59,374 nucleotides of DNA, taken from assembly GCF_001428245.1 (NCBI RefSeq), contig NZ_LMRV01000047.1, positions 1 to 59,374 of the forward strand, read 5' to 3'. A program made the translations under genes and the position numbers. Numbering within the stretch: the first letter of the stretch is position 1; every line of letters starts with the position of its first letter. Below, piece by piece: positions 17,762-26,030 of this stretch. This stretch comes from Paenibacillus sp. Soil522. Its GTDB lineage: Bacteria > Bacillota > Bacilli > Paenibacillales > Paenibacillaceae. The notes below the pieces were generated by a model. The model saw nothing but the letters and a program-made list of their open reading frames with translations, searched no databases and was not told the origin of the DNA.

Positions 17762-18991
17762 TTAATACTGCACAGCCGAATGAAAAGCAGACGGCCTGCC
17801 CAGCAAATACCCTTGCGCGTACTCGATCCCCATTTCACGCACCTTGGCCAGCTCCTCTTCGAGCTCAATGCCTTCGGCGATGATTGATATATCCATTTTG
17901 GCGGCCAGCTGGATTAACGTATACAAAATATGCTCCTTCATCTCATCGAGATGAATGTTTTGAATGATCGACCGGTCCACCTTCAAATAATCCGGCCGCA
18001 GCTCGACGATCGATTGCAGCGACGAATAGCCCGCTCCTACATCATCGATTGCGATCTGATAGCCTTGGCTTCGATAATGCTCCAGCGCTTTCTTCACGGA
18101 GCCGAAATCGGCAATCGAGCTTCTTTCCGTAATTTCAAACACGACATTATGCGGCGACAATCGGTGCTGTTCCAGCAGGCTAAGCGTCTGTCCCGGCGAG
18201 AAGCTGGGATCCTCCATAATTTGCGCCATTACGTTTATGAACAGCTTCTGCTCATGCCCTAACGGCATGCAGCCATCAATCGCCTTCTCCCTTGCGAGCC
18301 GGTCAAGCGAATAGGTCAGCCCCTCCTGCTCCGCAAACAGAAACAGCTCAAGCGGTCCCGGAAACCACGTCCGGTCCTCCGTGCGTGTAAGCGACTCGTA
18401 GCCGAATACTTCTCCCTGATTTTGCAGTGAAACGATGGGCTGATAGACAGGCTGAATTAAACGCTCGCCTATTAAACGCTCGATAGCTCTGCGCTTTAAG
18501 CTGCGCTCCATCGCATCGGCCGATTGACCGTGCAAAATCGCTTTTTTCATCGCTTCATACCAAATCGATCCATCCATCATGTGCGTATCGGCCGTAACGA
18601 CAGCAACGCCCGCATGCAGCTTTCCTTCCGCTTGATGCTTGTCCTCACTGCGCAGACCTTGTGCAAAGCGCTGCTCCCACACTGCAGTATGCTTATGCGC
18701 AAGCTCAAGAAGCCAGCCCTCCAACAGAGAGTGATGGTCGGATGGCAGGCGCATATGAATGAACAAATCATCATTCATCCACTGCAAGCCCTTATAAAGC
18801 AGGGAGCCGCTAAGTGCCGCTTCCACCTCATGCTCTGCAAAAACACGCCATTGTTCCTGCAAGGAGCACACATTGTTCTTCCGATTAGCTGCTGGAAAAT
18901 GCCATGACAAATAAATGATACCGAGATGGCCTGAGCTCCCGTTTTCCGCGACGTTTAGCTGCACTAACTCCTGAAGTTGTCTCAAGTTCAA
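17762..18991 (-). CDS. EAL-domain protein with a degenerate GGDEF-like N-terminus (candidate c-di-GMP phosphodiesterase)
   Basis: The 409-residue protein has about 150 N-terminal residues resembling a worn GGDEF fold (LGIIYLSWHF; GVAVVTADTHMMDGSIWYEAMKKA) without a GG[DE]EF signature. The EAL domain (about 165-405) has most catalytic features: ESL for EAL in FGYESLTR, an ITERSS segment, AIDDVGAGYSSL and AEGIE. Family function is hydrolysis of cyclic di-GMP to pGpG. No membrane segment is seen, so it is cytosolic. The TTG start at 18991 follows AGAGAGGAACG and overlaps the stop of the broken GGDEF gene (TTGA). A terminator follows it. Confidence 0.85.
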   Translation of the reverse strand: MNLRQLQELVQLNVAENGSSGHLGIIYLSWHFPAANRKNNVCSLQEQWRVFAEHEVEAALSGSLLYKGLQWMNDDLFIHMRLPSDHHSLLEGWLLELAHKHTAVWEQRFAQGLRSEDKHQAEGKLHAGVAVVTADTHMMDGSIWYEAMKKAILHGQSADAMERSLKRRAIERLIGERLIQPVYQPIVSLQNQGEVFGYESLTRTEDRTWFPGPLELFLFAEQEGLTYSLDRLAREKAIDGCMPLGHEQKLFINVMAQIMEDPSFSPGQTLSLLEQHRLSPHNVVFEITERSSIADFGSVKKALEHYRSQGYQIAIDDVGAGYSSLQSIVELRPDYLKVDRSIIQNIHLDEMKEHILYTLIQLAAKMDISIIAEGIELEEELAKVREMGIEYAQGYLLGRPSAFHSAVQY

Positions 18992-19723
18992 TTTCGTTCC
19001 TCTCTATGATGCATTCCTTTTATTTGGTCCATGACATAGACGCTGCCCTTAAGCGCTTTTGCGTGCTTCTTCAGCTTTGCCGCCAGCCTCGGAATATCCT
19101 CGGTCGAAAGTGGTACCTCGCCATCCCATATCATGAGTGACAGCGAGAGGGTTACGCCCTCCTGCTCTACGAGATTGCCGTGCCGATCCTCAACAGTCGT
19201 TATTTGAGCGCCGCCGTAGAACGCTTTGATGCCGTCATCGAATCTTTTTATCAACGCTTGACACAGGCGCTCTGCGACCTCTGCACCCGTAACCGTGATG
19301 AAATCATCGCCGCATATATTCCCGATAAAATCGTCGCCGCCGCCGAGCAGACTTTGCTCCTTACGCAATACATCAGCTAAATATCGGATAAGATCATCGC
19401 CAAGACCGAAGCCGAAGAAATCGTTGTACCATTTAGCCCGCCATTTCCAGGTTGCTCTCCAAAACCGCTTCACTACGGTCAATGCCGGGTGACATATTAT
19501 ATGCGCTCTGCTCCATCGCATCGAGCAGCATGCGGTAAATAACCGTTTCCGAGGAACGGCCAGTTGCAGGAGGAAAGGCGGCAGCCATGCCGATGCTGAC
19601 CTCAAATTCCTTGTCTGCGCGATGCTCGCTTGCTCCTTTTTCCCATGACTTCCGCAGCCTGGAGGTTAGACGCTCCAACGCTTTTTCAGTAAGCCTGAGA
19701 ATCGGCTCGTCCTTCTCGATCAA
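18988..19723 (-). pseudogene. Broken GGDEF-domain gene upstream of the EAL gene
   Basis: Two overlapping minus-strand frames encode parts of a GGDEF-type protein. The first (19723-19433, 96 residues) looks like the C-terminal half of a GGDEF domain (FEVSIGMAAAFPP, then a helix) and ends in TAA. The second, one base out of phase, carries WYNDFFGFGLGDDLIRYLADVL and a weakened signature CGDDF, and runs to 18988. The beta strand with the usual FIDIDxFK block is missing at the junction, so a deletion plus frameshift is more likely than a single sequencing error. The first frame is preceded by a stop two codons before its TTG. A translated remnant coupled to the EAL gene is possible. Confidence 0.65.
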
Positions 19724-19843
19724 CCGTTATCTCGTTCTGTTATTTTATGTATAACTTTAACAGCCAATTGTGATTGGAGATGCATAAAAGAGTTAATTCT
19801 CGGTAAAATCCGGCAGATTGTAGTCCTTTTATCCTAACCTCAT

Positions 19844-19881
19844 AAAAAAACCGTCTAAGCATAAGGGCTTAAACGGTTTTA
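19844..19881 (-). terminator. Terminator of the pst-phoU operon
   Basis: The stem aaaccgt.taagc with gctta.aacggttt (19848-19860, 19867-19879) is followed on the minus strand by seven T. It begins about 20 bases after the phoU stop. Confidence 0.88.
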
Positions 19882-19899
19882 AGTATCGTTTCGTTTTTC

Positions 19900-20559
19900 T
19901 TATACGTTCAAATCCGGTCTGCTGCCCGTTACGAGGTAAACGACGCTTTCACCGATGTTCGTCGCATGGTCGCCGAATCTTTCCAGGTAGCGGCCAACGA
20001 AGGCAAGCAGAGAAGATTGCGTAATGTTGCTGGGATTTTCCATCATAAGCGAATAAAGCTCGCGGGTAATTTGTCCGTAAAGGGCGTCGACCTGATCATC
20101 GTCCTTCGCCATTTTGTAGGCCAAATCCACGTTTTCCTGAATGAACGATTGAATCGACTCATAGGTCATCAACTGAACGATTTCTGCCATACGCGGCAAG
20201 TCGATCAACGGCTTAATAAGCTCCTGCCCCTCCAAACGCAATACAACCTTCGCTATATCGACGGAAAGATCGCCCATCCGCTCCAAATCACTGGCGATTT
20301 TGAAAGCGGACAAGATGCGGCGCAAATCCTTAGCGACCGGCTGCTGTGTCGCAATTAGCTTCGAACCGATTTCAGTAATTTTTTCTTCCATTTGGTTGAG
20401 CGTCGGATCTTTTGTTATGACCTGCTTTGCACGTTCGATATCGACCGCCTTCAGCGCCTCCATCGATTCTGCGAGCGCTTTTTCCACAAATGTACCCATG
20501 TCAATAAGCAGATCATGAAGATGCTCAAGTCCCTGGTCAAACTCTTTACGTATGGTCAT
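19900..20559 (-). CDS. phoU: Phosphate-specific transport system accessory protein PhoU
   Basis: The 219-residue all-helical protein has the two PhoU repeats (about 10-100 and 115-205), each with a DLERMGD or LERFGDHATN metal-binding motif (E/D-xxx-D type). Role in the family: it mediates negative control between the Pst transporter and the PhoR kinase when phosphate is plentiful. The ATG follows AGGAGGAATGCCGT. It is the last gene of the pst operon, 80 bases after pstB, and is followed by a strong terminator. Bacillus subtilis itself lacks phoU in this operon; Paenibacillus-type genomes carry it. Confidence 0.96.
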   Translation of the reverse strand: MTIRKEFDQGLEHLHDLLIDMGTFVEKALAESMEALKAVDIERAKQVITKDPTLNQMEEKITEIGSKLIATQQPVAKDLRRILSAFKIASDLERMGDLSVDIAKVVLRLEGQELIKPLIDLPRMAEIVQLMTYESIQSFIQENVDLAYKMAKDDDQVDALYGQITRELYSLMMENPSNITQSSLLAFVGRYLERFGDHATNIGESVVYLVTGSRPDLNV

Positions 20560-20639
20560 ACGGCATTCCTCCTATAAGGTTTATGAATCAAACCTACTTA
20601 GATAGCGTAGGCTTAAGGTTTGTGTAATAAAAGGATGGC

Positions 20640-21395
20640 TTAGCCGAAGCGTCCGCTAATGTAATCCTCCGTGCGCTGATCGGTCGGATTGGAGAACAGC
20701 TTCTCCGTATCCGAGTATTCAATGACCTCTCCATTTAAGAAAAACACGGTTTGGTTCGATACACGGGCTGCCTGATGCATGTTATGTGTAACCATCACGA
20801 TCGTGTACTTATCCTTCAGCTCCTGAGCCAGCTCTTCGATCTTCAGCGTGGAAATCGGGTCAAGTGCTGATGTCGCCTCATCCATGAGCAAAATATTCGG
20901 ATTTACCGCAAGGGCGCGGGCAATACAAAGACGCTGCTGCTGTCCGCCGGATAGGCCGAATGCGGATCGCTTCAGGTGATCCTTAACTTCTTCCCACAAT
21001 ACGGCGGATTTCAAGCTCGTTTCTACAATCTCATCGAGCTCCCGCTTGCTCGTAATGCCGTGCAGACGAGGTCCGTATGCGACGTTGTCATAAATCGATT
21101 TCGGGAAAGGATTCGGCTGCTGAAACACCATGCCTACCTTTTTGCGGAGCGTCTCTACATCCACTTCATTCGAATAAATTTCCGTTCCGCCTATCGAAAT
21201 GCCGCCCTCGATCCGGGTACCGGGAATCATATCGTTCATACGGTTCAGCGTACGAAGCAGCGTCGACTTGCCGCAGCCGGATGGCCCGATGAAAGCGGTG
21301 ATCGCTTTCTCCGGTATCGTTAGCGTTACATCCTTCAAAGCGTGGAAAGCGCCGTAGAACAAATTCAATTTGTTAATATTGATAAGTGCTTCCAA
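20640..21395 (-). CDS. pstB: Phosphate ABC transporter ATP-binding protein
   Basis: The 251-residue ABC ATPase has Walker [10 protein letters not shown] (37-45), Q-loop [15 protein letters not shown] typical of PstB, signature LSGGQQQ, Walker [13 protein letters not shown] and the switch histidine in VTHNM. It powers high-affinity phosphate import through PstA and PstC. An AGGAGGA site lies just before the ATG. A 108-base gap separates it from pstA, so some separate control or processing is possible; I see no clear promoter there. Confidence 0.98.
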   Translation of the reverse strand: MEALININKLNLFYGAFHALKDVTLTIPEKAITAFIGPSGCGKSTLLRTLNRMNDMIPGTRIEGGISIGGTEIYSNEVDVETLRKKVGMVFQQPNPFPKSIYDNVAYGPRLHGITSKRELDEIVETSLKSAVLWEEVKDHLKRSAFGLSGGQQQRLCIARALAVNPNILLMDEATSALDPISTLKIEELAQELKDKYTIVMVTHNMHQAARVSNQTVFFLNGEVIEYSDTEKLFSNPTDQRTEDYISGRFG

Positions 21396-21503
21396 ATCGT
21401 TCTCCTCCTATATATACGCAGTTAAGCTTAACCTTCATGCAGGCTTAAACTGAATTTTTTCATCGCAAAACGAACTTCGCCAGCTTTCGCCTCACAACCC
21501 GCT

Positions 21504-22379
21504 TTAAACGTTCTTCTGATACTTGTTGCGAAGCAGAATAGCTGAGAAGTTCATTAACAGCAGCAGCGCGAGTAGAACGATAATACCGCTGGCCGCTAGC
21601 TCCTTGAACTCAAGCTGAGGCTTAGACAACCAGTTGTACACTTGAATCGGAATAACGGTAAACGAATCCCTGAGACCCTCTGGCAAAAACGCGACGTAAG
21701 TCAATGCTCCGATCATAACGAGCGGCGCCGTCTCGCCAATTGCCCGCGACATCGCGAGAATGACACCGGTCAATACGCCCGGAAGAGCCGACGGCATGAC
21801 CGACCGGTATACGGTTTGCCATTTGGTTGCGCCAAGCGCGAACGACGCATCGCGGCGCGATTTGGGAACTGCGCGGATCGCTTCCTGTGCGGAGACAATA
21901 ATGATAGGAAGCACAAGCAATGTCATTGTCAATGCGCCGGCAATAAGGCTGCGGTCAAGCGCGAGAAGACGGACAAACAAGGTTAAGCCCAAAATACCGT
22001 ATACGATAGACGGAACGCCTGCCAAAGTACTGATATTAAGCTGAATCATCCGGGTAATCCGGCCCTTCTTTGCATATTCCTCCAAATAAATCGCCGCTCC
22101 TACGCCGAAAATAAAGGAAACGGGCGCCATAATAAACAGCATATAAATCGTACCGACAAGCGCAGACTTCATGCCGGAGCCTTCCGCTCTACGGGACGGA
22201 AAATTCGTGAACAGGTCCGGCTGAATCCGGGAAATACCATCGATTAAAATATCTATGATTAGCGCGCAAAGCGCGATAACGCCGATCGAGGTAGCGACGA
22301 CGAACAGGATATGCAGCATCCAATCCGTTTTCCGCCTGTTTGCGATTTGCTTACGGTTCGCATCTTGAAATAAGTTCAT
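21504..22379 (-). CDS. pstA: Phosphate ABC transporter permease PstA
   Basis: The 291-residue protein has six membrane helices and the binding-protein-dependent permease motif (EAIRAVPKSRRDASFALGATKWQTV, split here as EAIRAVPKS and ASFALGATKW). With PstC it forms the transmembrane channel for phosphate. I chose the ATG at 22379, preceded by GAGAGGAGTATTAAG; the pstC TAA stop lies inside that leader, so the two genes are nearly overlapping and likely coupled. Confidence 0.96.
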   Translation of the reverse strand: MNLFQDANRKQIANRRKTDWMLHILFVVATSIGVIALCALIIDILIDGISRIQPDLFTNFPSRRAEGSGMKSALVGTIYMLFIMAPVSFIFGVGAAIYLEEYAKKGRITRMIQLNISTLAGVPSIVYGILGLTLFVRLLALDRSLIAGALTMTLLVLPIIIVSAQEAIRAVPKSRRDASFALGATKWQTVYRSVMPSALPGVLTGVILAMSRAIGETAPLVMIGALTYVAFLPEGLRDSFTVIPIQVYNWLSKPQLEFKELAASGIIVLLALLLLMNFSAILLRNKYQKNV

Positions 22380-22380
22380 C

Positions 22381-23331
22381 TTAATACTCCTCTCTGAATT
22401 TTCTTGCGATATACTGGGCAAGAATATTGAGCAGGAACGTAATGAGGAACAACGTCATGCCGACCGCGAAGATCGATCCATACTCAACCGTTCCGTGCGG
22501 CGTATCTCCAAGGCTGACCTGAACGATATAAGCGGTCATCGTCTGGATACTGTCGAGCGGATTTGCGGTCATATTAGGCGTAGAGCCTGCAGCGACCGTT
22601 ACGATCATCGTCTCGCCGATCGCGCGGGAGAAGGCAAGCACGGCCGAGGCCACGATTCCCGAGAAGGCAGCGGGCACGACAATTTTCAAAGCGACCTCGA
22701 ATCTTGTAGCGCCAAGCGCATAAGCGCCGTCGCGCAAGCTGCGCGGCACTGACGACATCGCGTCCTCGCTTAGCGAGCTAACCATAGGAATAATCATGAT
22801 GCCGACTACGATACCGGCACTCAGCGCATTGAACACCCCAGCGCTGTGGAATATGCTTTGAATAAGAGGCGTTACAAGGCTTAACGCAAAGTAACCATAT
22901 ACGATTGTCGGTACTCCCGCGAGCACTTCCAAAATCGGTTTAATAATTTTGCGGACACGCTTCGGAGCATATTCCGATAAGTATATGGCGCTTGCCAAAC
23001 CAAGGGGAATGGCTACTAAACAGGCGATTAGCGTAATCATGAGCGTTCCAGACAAGAGCGGCAGAACACCGAAGCTTTTGGGCGGAATTAGCGGCGACCA
23101 TTTTGTCCCAAACATGAAATCAAAAATCGGTATTTTTTGAAAGAACTGATAGGTTTCTGAGATGAGCGTTACGACAATACCTATTGTTGTAAGAACGGAA
23201 ACGGAAGCACATAGAAACAATAGGATTGGCATCACTTTATTCATGATGCTTACGCGTTTATTTTTGAAATCATAAGTTTCCTTGCTTGTAGTTTGAGCCT
23301 CACTGATCGTTTGTATCCCTTGCCTTGGCAT
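22381..23331 (-). CDS. pstC: Phosphate ABC transporter permease PstC
   Basis: The 316-residue protein has six membrane helices, with a cytosolic N-terminus of about 30 residues. It contains the family segment FGTKWSPL after the first helix and the permease loop [19 protein letters not shown]. It pairs with PstA. GGAGG lies 8 bases before the ATG at 23331. A strong hairpin separates it from pstS. Confidence 0.97.
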   Translation of the reverse strand: MPRQGIQTISEAQTTSKETYDFKNKRVSIMNKVMPILLFLCASVSVLTTIGIVVTLISETYQFFQKIPIFDFMFGTKWSPLIPPKSFGVLPLLSGTLMITLIACLVAIPLGLASAIYLSEYAPKRVRKIIKPILEVLAGVPTIVYGYFALSLVTPLIQSIFHSAGVFNALSAGIVVGIMIIPMVSSLSEDAMSSVPRSLRDGAYALGATRFEVALKIVVPAAFSGIVASAVLAFSRAIGETMIVTVAAGSTPNMTANPLDSIQTMTAYIVQVSLGDTPHGTVEYGSIFAVGMTLFLITFLLNILAQYIARKFREEY

Positions 23332-23380
23332 TACGGCGTCCTCCTTCTTGCCTTTACAATTCGTTTACATATGAGCCGTG

Positions 23381-23412
23381 AAAAATGTGATGTCTCGAGG
23401 GACATCACATTT
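23381..23412 (-). terminator. Hairpin between pstS and pstC
   Basis: A perfect 12-bp stem (23383-23394 with 23401-23412) and a 6-base loop, followed on the minus strand by T5, stands about 20 bases after the pstS stop. Such hairpins after binding-protein genes usually allow partial termination or protect the pstS message, giving more PstS than permease. Confidence 0.8.
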
Positions 23413-23434
23413 TGTCATTCGGCATTTTAGCTGC

Positions 23435-24433
23435 TTATTGGATTTTTGCCGCTTCCGTTGCGTATTGCTCGTCTGGAAGAGCTACATATCCAACTTCGCC
23501 AGCGTATGTTCCAATGTTGTTGATGTAGTATTTCACGAATTCTTTAACTTCAGGGCGCTCAAGCTCTTTGTTGTTAGCGTAGATGAAGAGCGGACGGGAC
23601 AATGGTGCGTACGTGCCGTCTTTGATCGTTTCATTAGATGGTGTGATAGCGCCTTTTCCGCCGTCAACCGGAACGACCTTCAATTTATCTTGGTTTTCTT
23701 CAAAGTAAGCAAAGCCAAAGTATCCAATGCCGTATTTGCTGCCGGATACGCCTTGAACAAGCGCGTTGTCATCTTCCGAGAAGCTGATTGCTTTATCGTT
23801 GCGGATGCCTGCTTTATCAAGGATTGCTTCATTAAAGTAATCGTAAGTTCCGGAATCAGCGCCTGGCGAGAACATTACGATCGGCTCAGCAGGGAATGAA
23901 TCGCGAACGTCTTTCCAAGTTGTTACTGTGCTGCCCGTTACGAAAATTTTATTTAGCTCTTCAACCGTCAAGTGATCGATGAAGTCATTTTCTTTGCTAA
24001 CGACTACGGACAAACCATCAAATGCTACAGTAAGTTCTGTATACTCGATGCCTGCTGTTTTACATGTAGCAGCTTCTTCGTCTTTAATTGGACGGGAAGC
24101 ATCTGCGATTGCAATTTCGCCAGCGCAAAATTGTTTGAAGCCGCCGCCTGTACCGGATACGCCGACAGGTACACGAACGTCTTTATGTTCTTTGTTAAAC
24201 TCTTCAGCCGCTGCTTCAGTAAGCGGGAATACCGTACTTGAACCGTCGATTTTAATTTCGCCTGACAATGCAGCAGTTTCTTCAGTTGGAGTGTTTGTTG
24301 CGTTATTAGCAGCGCCTGTATTTTTATTTGTTGCGTTTCCACCATTTGTATTGTTACCGCATGCAGCCGCGAATACCAGCACTGCCACCATCGACAACAT
24401 CAAGATCCCCTTAAAGCCCTTTTTCTTCAACAA
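23435..24433 (-). CDS. pstS: Phosphate-binding lipoprotein PstS
   Basis: The protein has about 332 residues. A signal peptide ends in the lipobox VFAAAC with Cys25, followed by an Asn-rich linker; the mature part contains DGSSTVFPLTEAAAEEF and GTGGGFKQF, the phosphate-contact segments of PstS. It captures phosphate outside the membrane and passes it to PstCA. The likely start is TTG at 24433, 8 bases after GAGGAG; a GTG at 24442 touches that site directly and is less likely. Transcription should start from the Pho-box promoter upstream. Confidence 0.96.
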   Translation of the reverse strand: MLKKKGFKGILMLSMVAVLVFAAACGNNTNGGNATNKNTGAANNATNTPTEETAALSGEIKIDGSSTVFPLTEAAAEEFNKEHKDVRVPVGVSGTGGGFKQFCAGEIAIADASRPIKDEEAATCKTAGIEYTELTVAFDGLSVVVSKENDFIDHLTVEELNKIFVTGSTVTTWKDVRDSFPAEPIVMFSPGADSGTYDYFNEAILDKAGIRNDKAISFSEDDNALVQGVSGSKYGIGYFGFAYFEENQDKLKVVPVDGGKGAITPSNETIKDGTYAPLSRPLFIYANNKELERPEVKEFVKYYINNIGTYAGEVGYVALPDEQYATEAAKIQ

Positions 24434-24481
24434 CTCTACCACTCCTCGTATATTGTCTGTTAGGGTTGTCCCCCCGTGCCT

Positions 24482-24538
24482 CTTATACTACTATCCGTTT
24501 GTAAATCGGGTATTCTGTTTTTGTAAACTCCATGTTAA
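24482..24538 (-). promoter_or_regulatory. Pho box and promoter of the pst operon
   Basis: On the minus strand four hexamers follow at an exact 11-base period: TTAACA (24538-24533), TTTACA (24527-24522), AGAATA (24516-24511) and TTTACA (24505-24500). Three match the Bacillus PhoP consensus TT(A/T/C)ACA. A -10-like TAGTATAAG follows at about 24490-24482. The first hexamer contains the TAA stop of the upstream chemoreceptor gene. Confidence 0.85.
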
Positions 24539-25791
24539 AAATAGGACTTCTGCAATTTCTTCATTTCGCCGGCTACATGAATCGATTGCTGATGTGCCTG
24601 CTCGGATAAAGAGCCGATCTGCTTCGCGCTATTCCGGTTATCTGCCGCTGCACGGAACAGCCGGTTAAATGCCTCCACCGCTTCATTGACATGCGCTTCG
24701 CTCGCTGTAGTTGCGGAACGGCCGTCATGCGCGAGTGTAGTCGTATGTGAGATTGCATCGACGATCGTTTTTGTTAGGGTTGTAATTTCATTCGCAAATT
24801 GCTTCGTTTGACTGGCAAGCTTCATGACTTCACCCGCCACTACTGCAAAGCCGCGGCCATGCTCCTCTGCGCGCGCTGCTTCTATTGAGGCATTTAATGC
24901 GAGTAAGTTACTCTGCTCCGCTAGTTCCTTGATTAATAAAGATACTTTGCTGATAGAGCCCGCTTCCGCCTGCAGCTCGTTCATCCGCTTTTCCTGCAGC
25001 TGCGAATTCGTTACGATAGCCTCAAAAGCCTTCGTTACTTTATCAAGCTCATTTTTCCCGGTAAGCGTCAAATCTACCATCTCAACCGACAAGGACTCAC
25101 CCTCCGCTGTCGACTCGCGTACGCTGTTAACCGCCTGTTCGATTTCATTCACGCGCTGCTCCGCTGAGCGAATCGTGCTCATTTGGGCGTCAATCGCTTC
25201 CTGCTGCAGCATTCTGGATAGCTTAAGCATATCGGAGATGGTCAAAATGCCGGCGAGTTTACTGTTTAACGTGACGATGACACAATCATAAAGCACGCTG
25301 TCATGGCGGCTTAATGCGCTATCAATGAGCTGCTGCGGCGCATAATCATAATCCACAAGCAACGGGTTCGCATCCATCAGCTTCATGATTGGCTTATTAT
25401 CATACAAATCCGCGCTAAAGCGATGCCCCAGCTTCAAGAAAAAACGGTTGCGCATCATCAAACCGGCAGGAACTCCTTGATCAGTCGTTACGATGACACA
25501 TTCGCATTCCGGATGCTTCTTAAACACCGCAATCGTCTCCCGGCATGTTTGCTTGCCGGTAATCGTCGGTGCCTGTCGCAAAAAATCTTTTAGACGCACG
25601 GACTGACCAGCTTGAGGCTGTACTCCCTTTGTGACAGAATGAACCGCCTTTTGACCGGAAGCTTGTCCTGTCGATTCCTTCGCTTTGCCAATTTCAGATA
25701 AACAATCTCCGCTTATCAGTGCGTTCGGATTGGTACTCTCACTCTCCGCTTTTACTGCGTATTTATCTTTCTCCAGAACAGTCGCTGTCAT
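24535..25791 (-). CDS. Soluble methyl-accepting chemotaxis protein with an N-terminal CBS-like sensor
   Basis: A 418-residue protein without membrane helices. Residues 1-65 are polar and probably disordered. About 68-190 look like a CBS domain pair ([40 protein letters not shown]). A helical linker leads to the MCP signalling domain, whose hairpin tip [20 protein letters not shown] is the CheA/CheW contact. It should signal to the flagellar motor, or to a related pathway, in response to a cytosolic ligand, perhaps a nucleotide bound by the CBS pair. It lies directly upstream of pstS on the same strand, with no terminator between; its stop codon is inside the Pho box. Confidence 0.9.
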   Translation of the reverse strand: MTATVLEKDKYAVKAESESTNPNALISGDCLSEIGKAKESTGQASGQKAVHSVTKGVQPQAGQSVRLKDFLRQAPTITGKQTCRETIAVFKKHPECECVIVTTDQGVPAGLMMRNRFFLKLGHRFSADLYDNKPIMKLMDANPLLVDYDYAPQQLIDSALSRHDSVLYDCVIVTLNSKLAGILTISDMLKLSRMLQQEAIDAQMSTIRSAEQRVNEIEQAVNSVRESTAEGESLSVEMVDLTLTGKNELDKVTKAFEAIVTNSQLQEKRMNELQAEAGSISKVSLLIKELAEQSNLLALNASIEAARAEEHGRGFAVVAGEVMKLASQTKQFANEITTLTKTIVDAISHTTTLAHDGRSATTASEAHVNEAVEAFNRLFRAAADNRNSAKQIGSLSEQAHQQSIHVAGEMKKLQKSYF

Positions 25792-25966
25792 TCACACTCA
25801 CCCTTCCTACAATTTCCTCTTTCACATACTATAGGTCGTAAGCATCAAGCGGAATCCACAGAAATGTTTTCGGAATGTTAAATTCGACATTATTTTTTTA
25901 TGATTCGGTAAATAAAAATAAACCTACGGACTTGTGACCGAGGTTATCCGACCTAATTAAATGTTT

Positions 25967-26014
25967 AAAAGCTGTGCGCAGCGTACAAAAATCTCGTACG
26001 TTACTCACAGCTTT
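25967..26014 (-). terminator. Hairpin after the beta-galactosidase gene
   Basis: A 9-bp outer stem (aaagctgtg with cacagcttt) and an inner cgtac/gtacg pair form an interrupted hairpin close to the GH42 stop. The following minus-strand bases are T-rich (ttttaaac). Confidence 0.6.
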
Positions 26015-26030
26015 GATTAGGATGATCAGC

